Both the position numbers and the translations under genes were made by a program. Below, piece by piece: positions 16,521 through 25,688 of a stretch of DNA of 64,000 nt; the first letter of the stretch is position 1; every line of letters begins with the position of its first letter. Origin of the DNA: UBA3069 sp050633465 (GTDB taxonomy: Bacteria > Pseudomonadota > Alphaproteobacteria > Rhodobacterales > Rhodobacteraceae); contig JBOEGO010000001.1 of NCBI GenBank assembly GCA_050633465.1, positions 1 to 64,000 on the forward strand. The letters are read 5' to 3'. Under the pieces are notes generated by a model. It worked only from the letters and a program-made list of their open reading frames with translations, did not search any database and had not been told where the DNA came from.

Positions 16521-17033
16521 GTGAAAACCATCCGATTTCCCCGCCGCGCCGTCCTGTTGGGCGGGTTGGCAGCGGTTTTGTCTGGCTGTGCCAGCAAGTT
16601 CCGCAGCTATGGCGGACCCGAGGTGACCCGTGTTCGGCTTTACAAGGGGCAGCGTTTGCTTGTTCTGGACGGAGCCGATCGCGTATTGCAAACCTATCCG
16701 GTCGGGCTGGGTTTCGCTCCTGAGGGTCACAAGCAATTCGAGGGAGACGGCCGGACCCCTGAGGGCGCTTACGTAGTCGATAAGCGCAACCCCGAAAGTA
16801 CGTATCATCTTTCGGTTGGCATCTCCTATCCGAATGAGGCCGACATCGCCTTTGCTGAAGCGCAGGGCCTTTCCCCCGGCGGCGACATCTTCATCCATGG
16901 TGGTCCACGCCCAGGCATCGACCCAACGGACGTCCGCGACTGGACAGCTGGCTGCATCGCGGTCACAGATCGGCAGATCGAGGACATCTATGCAATGGTG
17001 AAAGACGGAACACCGATCGACATCTACGCCTGA
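16521..17033 (+). CDS. L,D-transpeptidase (YkuD family) lipoprotein, fourth copy
   Basis: It starts with GTG behind AAAGAGG. It has a lipoprotein signal (RRAVLLGGLAAVLSGCAS), so the enzyme would be membrane anchored, unlike the other three. The catalytic part reads IFIHGGPRPG near 117 and DWTAGCIAVTDRQIE near 137-151, closer to ErfK/YbiS-like short enzymes. It follows the zntA-type operon without its own recognisable MerR promoter, so read-through is likely. The gap 17034-17252 behind it shows only short frames and no convincing gene. Confidence 0.86.
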   Translation: MKTIRFPRRAVLLGGLAAVLSGCASKFRSYGGPEVTRVRLYKGQRLLVLDGADRVLQTYPVGLGFAPEGHKQFEGDGRTPEGAYVVDKRNPESTYHLSVGISYPNEADIAFAEAQGLSPGGDIFIHGGPRPGIDPTDVRDWTAGCIAVTDRQIEDIYAMVKDGTPIDIYA

Positions 17034-17252
17034 TGGGAGGAGATGATCTTCCGTCAGATCAGGCAAATCGTCGGCACAGGGCCACGTTGATCGCTTCGAT
17101 GGCGATCACGGCCAAAGTGACGCTCGCCGCCGTGGGCCAGCGCAAGCACCCGGTACGCGTAAGGACACTACAATATGTGTCCAGCCGTGGCAGTGGCGAA
17201 ACAGGCGGGCCCTAGCGGGGAAGAATACGTCTGGTATCATGTCGAATTCAAT

Positions 17253-18254
17253 CTATCCGAGGGCATAGACGATGGTCACGACGGTAATCATGACAACCAT
17301 GAACATGGCGAATGCGCCAAGGGCGAGGGTACGGCCCATGTCCCGGTTCGGCTTCTCTACTTTCAGACGCAGTTCCTCCGCGGTTTCCGGAAACTCAAGC
17401 GCCGCCGCATTCGATTGGCGCATCAGGTCGTAGCGGGACGTCCAGCGCCGTTCCTCCGCCGCGTTCCAGCCGTTCAGCACCAGGATGATTGCCACGATGA
17501 GAACCATCGACGACGGGACCCAGATTACGTAGCCGCCGATTGTCTCGTCAGCCAGGGCGCGAAGTCGACCACCGCTCGCTGCGATGATTTCTGATCCATA
17601 GAGGGGCACCTCCTTGAGCGTTGTCAGGGAGCCCAGAAAGATGTTGGAAACGATCACCACGAACCCTGACATCAGTCGAGCACCGCGCCGCGCTCCTTCA
17701 GGCGGATCACGCGGATCGAACAGCATAGCAAAGTACCAAAGCCCCGCCAGCACCATAGACAGATGTGCCAGCGCTTCCATCGCCGCAATACGTTGTGTAA
17801 GGGCGTAGATCATCGGGATCTGCCAGACGAAAAGCGCGCCAATCAACAGGGAGGTGGCAGATGCAGGAAGCGCCAAGAATCGCGGGATGCGCGCACGCCC
17901 AATCGCGGCAAGGCGTCGGCGCCATTCCCTTTTCAATCCGGCTTGAAGGCCAAGCCGGGGCTGAGAAACCGCGATAAGAAGCGGTCCTACCAGTCGCAGA
18001 AGAAGATGCTCGACCTGATGTACAGAAAACAGACTGTGCCCCAATGGCGGGAGCGGCCCATTCGTCGCGACGAGGACGACCGCGAGGCCGACAAAGAAGA
18101 CGGTTCGACGCCAGCCAGAAACCCTTCCGAGACAGCGAACGTGTATTTTGAGCCCACGCAAAAACAGCCATGCTGTAAGGCCGACAACAATGAGCGACAC
18201 CGGTGACAGCGCATCGCCGAAAGGGTCGTAAAGAAAGAAGAGGTTCGTGATCAT
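17253..18254 (-). CDS. CtaG-family cytochrome c oxidase assembly protein (caa3 type)
   Basis: This multi-pass membrane protein has about 333 residues from MITNLFFLYDP; the ATG overlaps the stop of the upstream gene as ATGA, which settles the start in a longer open frame. Several hydrophobic helices are visible, with HQVEHLLLRL, LVGPLLIAVSQPR and ALAHLSMVLAGLWYFAMLFDP, features of the caa3_CtaG family. Such proteins help insert copper into cytochrome oxidase. It is last of the 13-gene operon that also carries SCO and PCu(A)C proteins, which serve the same CuA assembly. Confidence 0.82.
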   Translation of the reverse strand: MITNLFFLYDPFGDALSPVSLIVVGLTAWLFLRGLKIHVRCLGRVSGWRRTVFFVGLAVVLVATNGPLPPLGHSLFSVHQVEHLLLRLVGPLLIAVSQPRLGLQAGLKREWRRRLAAIGRARIPRFLALPASATSLLIGALFVWQIPMIYALTQRIAAMEALAHLSMVLAGLWYFAMLFDPRDPPEGARRGARLMSGFVVIVSNIFLGSLTTLKEVPLYGSEIIAASGGRLRALADETIGGYVIWVPSSMVLIVAIILVLNGWNAAEERRWTSRYDLMRQSNAAALEFPETAEELRLKVEKPNRDMGRTLALGAFAMFMVVMITVVTIVYALG

Positions 18255-20188
18255 TCGCTCTGGCCCTCGCTCATCCGAGGACTGTCCGAGGTAGCCGGTG
18301 TGAGTCGCGAGATCCCGGAAGCGCCGCCACGGGCCAGTGACAGATCGGTCGACATGGCCAGGTATTCGCCTCGTATCCAGGAGGGAAAGAGATTGTCGTA
18401 GAATCGAGATAGCGGATGTCCCGACTGTCCGGTGGGCGAGATGTAGTATGATCCCGCTGCTTCCGATATCGACATGACCGCCTGAAAATTGCTTCCGGCA
18501 CTCACAAGGAATGGACGGTCTTCTTCGACACCAAATGATGTCAAGAATAGCGTATACGGATCGCCTGAAATCGGCGCTTGAAGGGACAGCAGGTCGGTCA
18601 GCAACCCACGTGAACTGATTGGCGACCACTGCATGTCCAATCTATGCTCCTCCCCCCAGGTCCACGTCGAGGGATCGCGCCCATATCGATCGACCAGCCA
18701 GCCAAGGGCATCATCCAGGGCCACGCGAACCTGCTCCTCACATGTCTCGCGAGGTGAGGATAGGCGGATGTCGCACCAGATCGCGCTACCGCGACGATCG
18801 CTGAGTACCGCATAAAGAAAGTTTGGGTTCGGACGGGTCCAGAGTTGCTCCGCTGTCGGAAACTCGTCCTTCAAAATGCGCTGCTGCAAAGCCCGGACCC
18901 AGGTCCAGAACAGCAGAGGTTCCGGTGAATAGCGATCCATTTCGCCATTCCACGAGGCAAGCCTGTCCAGAAGCTCACGACGAAGGCTGTCCGCATCGGT
19001 GCCTTCGATGCTGTCTCTGGGCTGCACGAACCAAAGCTCTTTCGCCATCAGGGGCAGGAGGGTTCGCGCCACGGAACTTACGGTGTCCCTTTGAACACCG
19101 ATGGCGCCTTCCGTCGAGAAGATCGATTGCCGCGCTTCAAGCTCCGCCAGTCGAATGTCGCGAAAAGACGACGCCCGTACGGCCTCCGCTCTTGGCCATC
19201 GGGCAACGGTCTCTCGGTCAATGGCCAATGCCTCCATGCCCTTCGGCAACATGTCTGCGGCAACTCCGATGGCATCGATCGCGTCGGCCGAACGCGCGAA
19301 CAGCTCCAGCATCGTCAGGAAACCTGCCGCCCGCACGGGTGACGGCCCCCTTGGTGCCTCCTCGTCTGGCACGGGAAATGACCGGAAGGCCCAGGCGACG
19401 CGCGCATTGCGACCGACAATAACGAAAGGTACGCCCGGTATTGTGGCCCCTATGGCCGGCCCTGTCGAAAATTGAAGATCTGCGAGATACCATTCCGAGG
19501 GAAGCGACAGGGAACCGCTGATATCGGCGGCTAGAATTGGCGTTCCGGTCGCTGTTCGGTCGCCGTCGATCGCCCATGCATCAAGGCGCTGCTCCGGATC
19601 AGTCGCAAACAGTTCGGGCACTCTCAGGCGATCCGCCGGTATAATGGCACCTGATATACTCGGCATTCCTTCCCGTGCGCTTCCCGGTCGCAGGCCATTC
19701 AGGAAAGACCGGGCAATCCTCAGGCTATCGCCGGGTGTCCAGGCCGCGATCGACCGTTCGTCTGCGATCAGCAGCTCCGGAGAGCCTCGGCCACGCCCGC
19801 CTTCCGACACTAGCTCCAGCCACGCATTAACGCCGGCGGCATAGGATGCGAGCGCGTCTGAGACCGCTGGCTCAAGGTCCAAGATCTCATCCGATGGCCA
19901 CGAAGCTTCCGCTTTTCGCCTTGCCCTTAACAGTTGACCGAGCCTGTCTTGGGCGTGAACGAAGCCGATCGCGAAGTAAACATCTGCAGCGGAAGCTGCG
20001 GAGATGTGCGGGACTGCCGAAGAATCTCGCAGAATGTCGACCGGTCCGCCTAAGCCTGCGACCGTGAAGTCCTCGTCGTAATCGGGAACGGATGCGCTCA
20101 GCAGAAAATAGACCAACCCGGAACCAACCGATACCGTGATGCAGATTGCCAGAAACCCGTACAGCAATATGTTGAAAAGCCGTCTCAT
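18251..20188 (-). CDS. Penicillin-acylase-family protein lacking the usual nucleophile
   Basis: This 645-residue Ntn-hydrolase-like protein has an N-terminal membrane anchor or signal (residues 8-32). The alpha-chain signature is seen (GLGGPVDILRDSSAVPHI, then YFAIGFVHAQDRL). At the junction where active members have Ser-Asn-x-Trp, this one reads RLDAWAIDGDRTATG near 210, so the nucleophile Ser appears to be Leu. The downstream block SLPSEWYLADLQ is kept. Autocleavage and acylase activity are therefore doubtful. It overlaps ctaG and follows the small membrane gene by 24 nt. Its role in the metal operon is unknown. Confidence 0.8.
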   Translation of the reverse strand: MRRLFNILLYGFLAICITVSVGSGLVYFLLSASVPDYDEDFTVAGLGGPVDILRDSSAVPHISAASAADVYFAIGFVHAQDRLGQLLRARRKAEASWPSDEILDLEPAVSDALASYAAGVNAWLELVSEGGRGRGSPELLIADERSIAAWTPGDSLRIARSFLNGLRPGSAREGMPSISGAIIPADRLRVPELFATDPEQRLDAWAIDGDRTATGTPILAADISGSLSLPSEWYLADLQFSTGPAIGATIPGVPFVIVGRNARVAWAFRSFPVPDEEAPRGPSPVRAAGFLTMLELFARSADAIDAIGVAADMLPKGMEALAIDRETVARWPRAEAVRASSFRDIRLAELEARQSIFSTEGAIGVQRDTVSSVARTLLPLMAKELWFVQPRDSIEGTDADSLRRELLDRLASWNGEMDRYSPEPLLFWTWVRALQQRILKDEFPTAEQLWTRPNPNFLYAVLSDRRGSAIWCDIRLSSPRETCEEQVRVALDDALGWLVDRYGRDPSTWTWGEEHRLDMQWSPISSRGLLTDLLSLQAPISGDPYTLFLTSFGVEEDRPFLVSAGSNFQAVMSISEAAGSYYISPTGQSGHPLSRFYDNLFPSWIRGEYLAMSTDLSLARGGASGISRLTPATSDSPRMSEGQSE

Positions 20189-20212
20189 GTCGGTGCTGTT
20201 TCGAAACCCTTC

Positions 20213-20380
20213 TTAAAAAAAGATGCGCAAGAGGACCACCGATATGAAATAGGTGAGAAGACCGAAGGCGATCGCCGAACTCGCCGCATACTGGAGGATA
20301 TCCAGCCGGTTTCCTTTTCGGCGTCGCGCCAGATATCCACCCCAGATCGCACCCGCGACAATGCCCGCGATTACCAGCAT
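20213..20380 (-). CDS. Small membrane protein
   Basis: This 55-residue protein from MLVIAGIVAGAIWGG has two predicted membrane helices separated by a basic turn (RRRKGNR). The ATG lies within the last codons of lnt. Family not recognised. Conservation of the tight spacing within the operon is the main reason to accept it. Confidence 0.6.
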   Translation of the reverse strand: MLVIAGIVAGAIWGGYLARRRKGNRLDILQYAASSAIAFGLLTYFISVVLLRIFF

Positions 20381-21954
20381 GACTTTTTCTCCGTTCTTGT
20401 TCTCTTGTTGCACCGGTGTGTGCCGACCAGACCTGCAGCCAGTCCCACGGCCCAAGTAGTGAAGATGAGAGCCAGCAGCGCCCAGTCGCCGAAGCGCGCA
20501 TAGAGCGTTGACGGATGAGCAGAGGGCAGAGCCGCATCTATGACACCGGTTTCTCCGTTGCCGAGCCGCGCGACGAGGTCACCGTTTGCGTCGATGATCG
20601 CGGAGATCCCTGTGTTTGCGGCCCGGACGATGGGAAGCCCTTCCTCGACAGCGCGCATGCGTGCGGAGGCGAGATGCTGCTCCGGTCCAATGCTGGTTCC
20701 GAACCAAGCATCGTTGGTCGCATTGAAAATCCAGTCCGGCCGGAACAGGTCGTCGACCACATGCCCTGGGAAGATGATCTCATAGCAGATCGCCAAGGCG
20801 ACCAGCGGCACACCCGGAAGCGCAAGCGTTCGTGGGCCCGGTCCGGGCGTAAAGTCGCCGAGCCCCGCCGTCAGCCGCTCGATCGGCAACCAGCCGCGGA
20901 ATGGCACATATTCGCCGAAGGGCACGAGATGGTGTTTCGCGTATCCGGTCAGGATTTTGCTGGTATCGCCAAAAGCCTGGACCGTGTTGAAATATCGGAT
21001 GCCATCCTCGCTCGGTACACGGTCCGGCACTCCGGTGAGTAGCACGCTGCCTTCCGGTAGCGCAGCGGCAATGCGGGCCCGCGCCTCCGTATCCTCATCG
21101 AGGAAACCCGGAAAGGCGGTTTCCGGCCAGAGAAGAACGTCGAAATCGCCGGGCAGGGTTGAAAGCTCAAGATAGCGCGCGAATGTCGCCTCGCGGTTCT
21201 CGGGCGCCCATTTCTCCTCTTGTGGAATGTTGCCCTGGACAATGCGCAGGTCGACAGTGGGTGGCTGTTGTGCATCCGACTGGAGGCGAAGCGTGCCGAC
21301 AGCCCACATCGTCGCGATGCCGGCCAGCGCCACGAGCGAGATGGTCAATCGTTGCCGCCCGGACGCCATGGCAGCCGCGCCGGGGAGTACCGCAACGAAC
21401 ACGGTGAGAAAGCTTAACCCATAGCTTCCGACCCAGGCGGCGGGCTGGCGAAAAGCGGCGTAATCGACCAGAGCGTAGCTGGCGAGGTTCCACGGAAATC
21501 CTGTCAAAACGTGACCTCGCAACCACTCGGTCGCGGTCGAGGAGGTCGCGAACAGGAGGCAGGCTAGGAGGCTGCCCATGGCTCCGCGCCGCGCGATTTC
21601 GGCAAAAAGCGCAGCGGCAATGGCTGGGAAAATCGCGAGACCTGCGGACAATCCCGCGACCGCCGGAATCGCCATCGTCCCAAACCGCTCGGCCTCGACG
21701 TAGAAACTTTCCGCGATCCACGAAATCCCGAAACCGAACTGGCCAAGACCAAACGCCCAGCCGACGAGGAAAGCGCGCCCGAAGGAGAGATCGCGAAGAC
21801 CGACAAACAACGCGGAATAGGCAATGGGAACAAGCAAGAGAAGCGAGAAAGGCGGGAAAGTCAGAACGGTCAGCGCCCCGGCGACGAAACCAAGCGTCAT
21901 CCGCGAAAGAAAACGGTGGCGCAGAGCGATGCGGTTCAGAATTTCCGGCTTCAC
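20371..21954 (-). CDS. lnt: Apolipoprotein N-acyltransferase
   Basis: This inner-membrane enzyme adds the third acyl chain to lipoproteins. After about seven hydrophobic helices comes the nitrilase-like domain with the catalytic Glu (WPETAFPGF), Lys (GYAKHHLVPFGEYVP) and Cys (ALAICYEIIFPG). I take the GTG at 21954, which overlaps the lspA stop as GTGA; ATG at 21984 is the alternative. About 527 residues is usual. It is a second-copy type gene on an accessory element, beside lspA, and probably keeps lipoprotein maturation running under metal stress. Confidence 0.88.
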   Translation of the reverse strand: MKPEILNRIALRHRFLSRMTLGFVAGALTVLTFPPFSLLLLVPIAYSALFVGLRDLSFGRAFLVGWAFGLGQFGFGISWIAESFYVEAERFGTMAIPAVAGLSAGLAIFPAIAAALFAEIARRGAMGSLLACLLFATSSTATEWLRGHVLTGFPWNLASYALVDYAAFRQPAAWVGSYGLSFLTVFVAVLPGAAAMASGRQRLTISLVALAGIATMWAVGTLRLQSDAQQPPTVDLRIVQGNIPQEEKWAPENREATFARYLELSTLPGDFDVLLWPETAFPGFLDEDTEARARIAAALPEGSVLLTGVPDRVPSEDGIRYFNTVQAFGDTSKILTGYAKHHLVPFGEYVPFRGWLPIERLTAGLGDFTPGPGPRTLALPGVPLVALAICYEIIFPGHVVDDLFRPDWIFNATNDAWFGTSIGPEQHLASARMRAVEEGLPIVRAANTGISAIIDANGDLVARLGNGETGVIDAALPSAHPSTLYARFGDWALLALIFTTWAVGLAAGLVGTHRCNKRTRTEKKSCW

Positions 21955-22433
21955 GACTTGATCGAACGCCGCGCGCTGATCCATGCCGCGGCGAGCAAGA
22001 GCCCCACGCCACTGACGACAAATACATCGGCCAAGTTGAAGGCAGGCCAATGTGTTGTGCCAATGTAGAAATCGAGAAAGTCTGTTACAGCCCGATACCG
22101 CACACGATCGATGACATTGCCCAGGGCTCCGCCAATGAGCGCGCCATAGGCAAGTGTTTCGACCGCATTTTCGGCGCGAAACAGCATAACCCCTAGCCAA
22201 ACACAGATGGCAAGAGCGAGAGCGATTAGGCTCCACCACGGAGCGCCGCCCAGCATCCCGAAAGTGACGCCGTCATTACGATAAAAGACGAGGTTGAATC
22301 CCGGAAACACGGAAATCCCGGCGCTTAAAGTGGCGGCATTCGCAACAACAATGGCTTTGGTGATCTGATCAATCGCGAACGCAGCAAGCGCCGCGAAGAC
22401 GCCGATCACCGGAGATACCTTGTTTAGTGACAT
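21951..22433 (-). CDS. lspA: Lipoprotein signal peptidase (signal peptidase II)
   Basis: This four-helix membrane aspartyl protease cleaves prolipoproteins. The conserved box is present: GNVIDRVRYRAVTDFLDF, then FNLADVFVVSG with the second catalytic Asp. It starts at MSLNKVSPV behind GATGAGG, 160 residues. LspA genes are known companions of lead and cadmium ATPases in other metal islands (pbr operons). Here it sits between a ZIP gene and lnt. Confidence 0.92.
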   Translation of the reverse strand: MSLNKVSPVIGVFAALAAFAIDQITKAIVVANAATLSAGISVFPGFNLVFYRNDGVTFGMLGGAPWWSLIALALAICVWLGVMLFRAENAVETLAYGALIGGALGNVIDRVRYRAVTDFLDFYIGTTHWPAFNLADVFVVSGVGLLLAAAWISARRSIKS

Positions 22434-22437
22434 TGCC

Positions 22438-23220
22438 TCATCCCAACCAGACATCGAGAAACAGCATCAGAACGAGCCCGACTGCGAGACCGAGCGTCGC
22501 CCTGTTCTGATGGCCGCTGCGATGGGTTTCGGGGATGATTTCGTGGCTGATGACGTAGAGCATCGCTCCCGCGGCAAAGGCCAGACCCCATGGAAGCAGC
22601 GGTTCCGACAGTGTGATGATCCCGGCCCCGAGCAGGCCGCCAATCGGCTCGACCATGCCCGTCAGCGCCGCGATGCCCCAGGCGCGCAGCTTCGGATATC
22701 CCTCGCCCAGCAGAGATACAGCGACGGCCAATCCTTCGGGCGCATTCTGAAGCCCGATGCCGATGGCGAGCGGCAGACCGCCCTCCATACCTCCGGATCC
22801 GAAGCCGACCCCGACCGCGAGGCCTTCGGGGAAGTTGTGGATCGTGATCGCGATGATGAACAGCCAGACCCGCCGCAAAGACGCCGCTTCGGGCCCTTCG
22901 CGTCCCGTCTTGAAGTGCTCGTGCGGCAGCTTTTCGTTCATCAGGGCGACAGCCCCCATGCCCAGAAGGATCGAGACGCATACGATGGCCGCAGGCATCG
23001 CGCCGTTTTCGAACATTGGCTCTGCCGCATCCAATGCCGGGATGATCAGCGAAAAGAAGGAAGCGGCGAGCATCACACCGGCAGCGAAGCCGAGCGACAG
23101 ATCGCGTGTGGCCCGCGACGGGATGCGCCCGAACAGCACGGGAGCTGCTCCGACCGCCGTAAGCGATCCGGCGGCGAGGCTTCCGAGAAAGCCGAGCATG
23201 ATCGGAGAGAGATTTTCCAT
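22438..23220 (-). CDS. ZIP-family metal transporter
   Basis: This 260-residue transporter has eight hydrophobic segments. The metal-binding motifs are HNFPEGLAVG in helix 4 and QNAPEGLAVA in helix 5, followed by EPIGGLLG and HEIIPETHRSGH. The loop between helices 3 and 4 has KLPHEHFKTGREG. Known ZIP proteins carry Zn, Fe or Mn into the cytoplasm. In this export-heavy operon it may retain essential zinc or move metal out of the periplasm. It lies 12 nt after the DUF411 gene and 4 nt before lspA. Confidence 0.88.
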   Translation of the reverse strand: MENLSPIMLGFLGSLAAGSLTAVGAAPVLFGRIPSRATRDLSLGFAAGVMLAASFFSLIIPALDAAEPMFENGAMPAAIVCVSILLGMGAVALMNEKLPHEHFKTGREGPEAASLRRVWLFIIAITIHNFPEGLAVGVGFGSGGMEGGLPLAIGIGLQNAPEGLAVAVSLLGEGYPKLRAWGIAALTGMVEPIGGLLGAGIITLSEPLLPWGLAFAAGAMLYVISHEIIPETHRSGHQNRATLGLAVGLVLMLFLDVWLG

Positions 23221-23232
23221 AATTGGGCCAGA

Positions 23233-23688
23233 TTATCCTTCGACGTAGCTCGAAAAGACTTCCGTCGACCCGTCCTTGCGGATGAGGAAGACATCATAGG
23301 CCTCGCGGTCGTCTTCTGGCCCCATGCCGGGCGAGCCATAGGGCATCCCCGGAACGGCGAGGCCGACGGCGTCCGGGCGCTCATCAAGAAGGCGGCGGAT
23401 GTCAGCGGCCGGTACATGGCCCTCGATCACGTAGCCGTCAATGAGCGCGGTGTGGCAGGAGACCATGCGCTGCGGCACGCCGTTGTCTAGCTTGAAGCGC
23501 ACGAGAAGCCCGCCGAACATGTCCTGGCCGGTCGGCACAAACCCGTTCTCTTCGAGATGTTTCATCCACGAGAGGCAGCAGCCGCATCCGTTGGTCTTGC
23601 GGACGTCGATCGCCGTTGCCTCTGCGAGGGCCTGGGCCGCTGGGAACAGGGCGAGCGTGATGGCAAGAGCTTGCGTCATGCGTTTCAT
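23233..23688 (-). CDS. DUF411 periplasmic metal-binding protein
   Basis: This exported protein of 151 residues has a signal peptide ending near ALAE. The DUF411 signature is present: TNGCGCCLSWMKHLEENGF, VSCHTALIDGYVIEGHVP and VPGMPYGSPGM. Members occur in copper and silver resistance loci and are thought to bind metal through the Cys cluster; the exact role is not established. A paralogue is at 33070-33525. Confidence 0.85.
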   Translation of the reverse strand: MKRMTQALAITLALFPAAQALAEATAIDVRKTNGCGCCLSWMKHLEENGFVPTGQDMFGGLLVRFKLDNGVPQRMVSCHTALIDGYVIEGHVPAADIRRLLDERPDAVGLAVPGMPYGSPGMGPEDDREAYDVFLIRKDGSTEVFSSYVEG

Positions 23689-23691
23689 GGG

Positions 23692-25065
23692 TCAGAGCCT
23701 TTCGGTTGTCGTTTTGGCAATCTCGCTGCCGAGGTTTTCATTCAGAAGCGCCCGCGCCTCGGCCAGACGCGAGAGCGCGGCGGTATCATCCGCATCGCTC
23801 TCGGCCGCTTCGGCGAGCCGGTCGTCAGAGAGGGGGTCAGTCGGGCGCCCATCCACGAGGACTTCGTAGTGCAGGTTCGGACCTGTCGCCGTACCAGTCG
23901 CGCCGACGCGGCCGATCACATCTCCCGCCGCAACGCGTTGGCCTTGTGCCAGGTCTTCCGGCACGGCGCTCAGATGCGCGTAGCGCGTCATGGTGTCGGA
24001 GCCGTGGGCGATTTCGACCACTCGACCATAGCCGCCCCGCCAGCCGATGAAACTGACCCGCCCCGGTGCCGTCGATTGAACCGGTGTCCCGCGTGCCGCT
24101 GCGAAATCGACGCCGGTGTGCATCCGGACGTTGCCAAAGACCGGATGCGTGCGGCGTCCGAACACCGAGCTGAGGCGCGCACCCTCGACCGGCTGTGCGA
24201 AGACGCGCAGCACCTCGCCATCGACGTAGATCGTCGCCTGACCGCTGCCGTCGTCCGGCCATACGATCTCGTAAAGCGAACCGCCGATCTCCAGTGCGGC
24301 GAAGGCGAGTTCGGGCTGTCCGATCCTGTCCTCGCCGACCCGCGCCTCACGCCAGAGAAGCCTTAGTGTTTCGCCGCCGGCCATCTCGCGGCGGAAATCC
24401 ACGGTCCCACCCAGCATCTGCGCAAGGTCCACGGAAAAACGGGCGGGTATGCCGGCTTCGTCGAGTGCCGCGAAGATCGAGCTGTCGATCACGGCTTCGC
24501 CGACAAGGGTTACGATCTCCGGATCCGGAGCCACGACCTGTATGGACAACTGCTCGCCGAAAACCACCTCGATCCGCACTCCGTCCTCGACGGCGAGTGA
24601 GACGGTGCGGGGGCTGCCGTCCACGGTCGAAGCGACAGTGACCGAGTGCCCCGGCCGCAGCCGTCGCAGATCGTATTCCGCGCCAAGCGCGAGGGCAACT
24701 TCGGCTCTGTCAGGTGCCGCAAGTCCAGCTTCGGACAGCAAGAAATCGAGCGTCTCGCCAGGTGCAATGTCGCGCGACCACGTCAACAGCGGTGGCTCGA
24801 TCGCCCTTACCGGCCTGTCGGCAAACGCGACCTGCAGAAGGGGTAGGGGGCCGAGGTCGGGTGCATCCTCTGCCCATGCCGTCGCGGGCAGCGTCACGAG
24901 GATTTCAACGTTTCTAGGGGCTTCAGGACCTTGGGGCATCCAGCTACCTGCCTGGGCAAGTTCCGGCGGCACGGGTTCTTTCGGCATGAAATCAGAGATG
25001 GCGATAGCCGCTCCCAAAACCGTCCCCGCAATTGCGACACCCGCCGCCAAAGTTCTGAGCCTCAT
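23692..25065 (-). CDS. M23-family peptidoglycan metallopeptidase
   Basis: This is an exported zinc peptidase of 457 residues. It starts at MRLRTLAAGVAIAG, an ATG that overlaps the upstream SCO stop as ATGA and has GGGGG just before it. The N-terminal two thirds resemble the OapA/NlpD-like region of MepM homologues. The LytM domain at about 325-420 holds the zinc ligands (HPVFGNVRMHTGVDF and PNLHYEV). It cuts peptide cross-bridges to let the wall grow. Its presence beside four L,D-transpeptidase genes strengthens a wall-remodelling theme. Confidence 0.87.
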   Translation of the reverse strand: MRLRTLAAGVAIAGTVLGAAIAISDFMPKEPVPPELAQAGSWMPQGPEAPRNVEILVTLPATAWAEDAPDLGPLPLLQVAFADRPVRAIEPPLLTWSRDIAPGETLDFLLSEAGLAAPDRAEVALALGAEYDLRRLRPGHSVTVASTVDGSPRTVSLAVEDGVRIEVVFGEQLSIQVVAPDPEIVTLVGEAVIDSSIFAALDEAGIPARFSVDLAQMLGGTVDFRREMAGGETLRLLWREARVGEDRIGQPELAFAALEIGGSLYEIVWPDDGSGQATIYVDGEVLRVFAQPVEGARLSSVFGRRTHPVFGNVRMHTGVDFAAARGTPVQSTAPGRVSFIGWRGGYGRVVEIAHGSDTMTRYAHLSAVPEDLAQGQRVAAGDVIGRVGATGTATGPNLHYEVLVDGRPTDPLSDDRLAEAAESDADDTAALSRLAEARALLNENLGSEIAKTTTERL

Positions 25066-25688
25066 GTCGCCCCCTCCATTTCTTCTGCCAGCGCGCGGCG
25101 AATTTTCGGCACCGCGAATTCTCTGGGTTCGTGATAGTCGATCATGGTGACGAACCGCCCAGAGGCTGCGAAGAGGAAGACGCTCGCGGTGTGGTTCATC
25201 GTGTAATCGCCGCTTTCCGTCGGCACCCGCACGTAGGTGGCGCGGAAGCCGTCCGCGACGCGCGCGATCTGCTCTTCCGGTCCCGTCCAGCCACGGATCG
25301 CAGGATGGAAGTAGCCGACATATTCGGCCATCGTTTCGACAGTGTCGCGCTCGGGATCGACCGTGATGAAAACCACGTTCATCTCGTCGGCCTCGTCTCC
25401 CAGATCGTCGAGCCATCCCGAAATGTCCGAGAGCGTGGTCGGGCAGACATCGGGACAGTAGGTGAAGCCGAAGAACGCCATCGTCGGGCGACCGATCAGG
25501 GTTTCTGGCCCGACCGCGTTGCCCTCATGATCCGTCAGACGGAAATCCATCTCGGTCAGGGCCACAGGCCGCTGCCCGACAGGTTCGGGTCCACCGGGTC
25601 CATCGACCTGCCACCAACCGACGAAGAGCATCAGGGCGACCGCCCCGACACCAGCCGCGCCGTACCCCAGGATCGCCCGTCGCCGCAT
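25062..25688 (-). CDS. SCO1/SenC-family copper chaperone
   Basis: This membrane-anchored thioredoxin-fold protein delivers copper to the CuA site of cytochrome oxidase. It starts at MRRRAILGYG and is anchored at residues 8-26. The copper ligands are visible in FTYCPDVCPTTLSD and the distal His in GDYTMNHTASVFLF. It has 208 residues. It overlaps both neighbours by a few bases (ATGA with the peptidase, TGATG with the PCu(A)C gene). One of three SCO proteins in the window. Confidence 0.9.
   Translation of the reverse strand: MRRRAILGYGAAGVGAVALMLFVGWWQVDGPGGPEPVGQRPVALTEMDFRLTDHEGNAVGPETLIGRPTMAFFGFTYCPDVCPTTLSDISGWLDDLGDEADEMNVVFITVDPERDTVETMAEYVGYFHPAIRGWTGPEEQIARVADGFRATYVRVPTESGDYTMNHTASVFLFAASGRFVTMIDYHEPREFAVPKIRRALAEEMEGAT

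Noticed and set aside
17033..17215. A 60-codon frame behind the fourth L,D-transpeptidase
   Set aside because: No ribosome-binding site of its own and no motif; a membrane-like segment is only obtained by assuming a frameshift.
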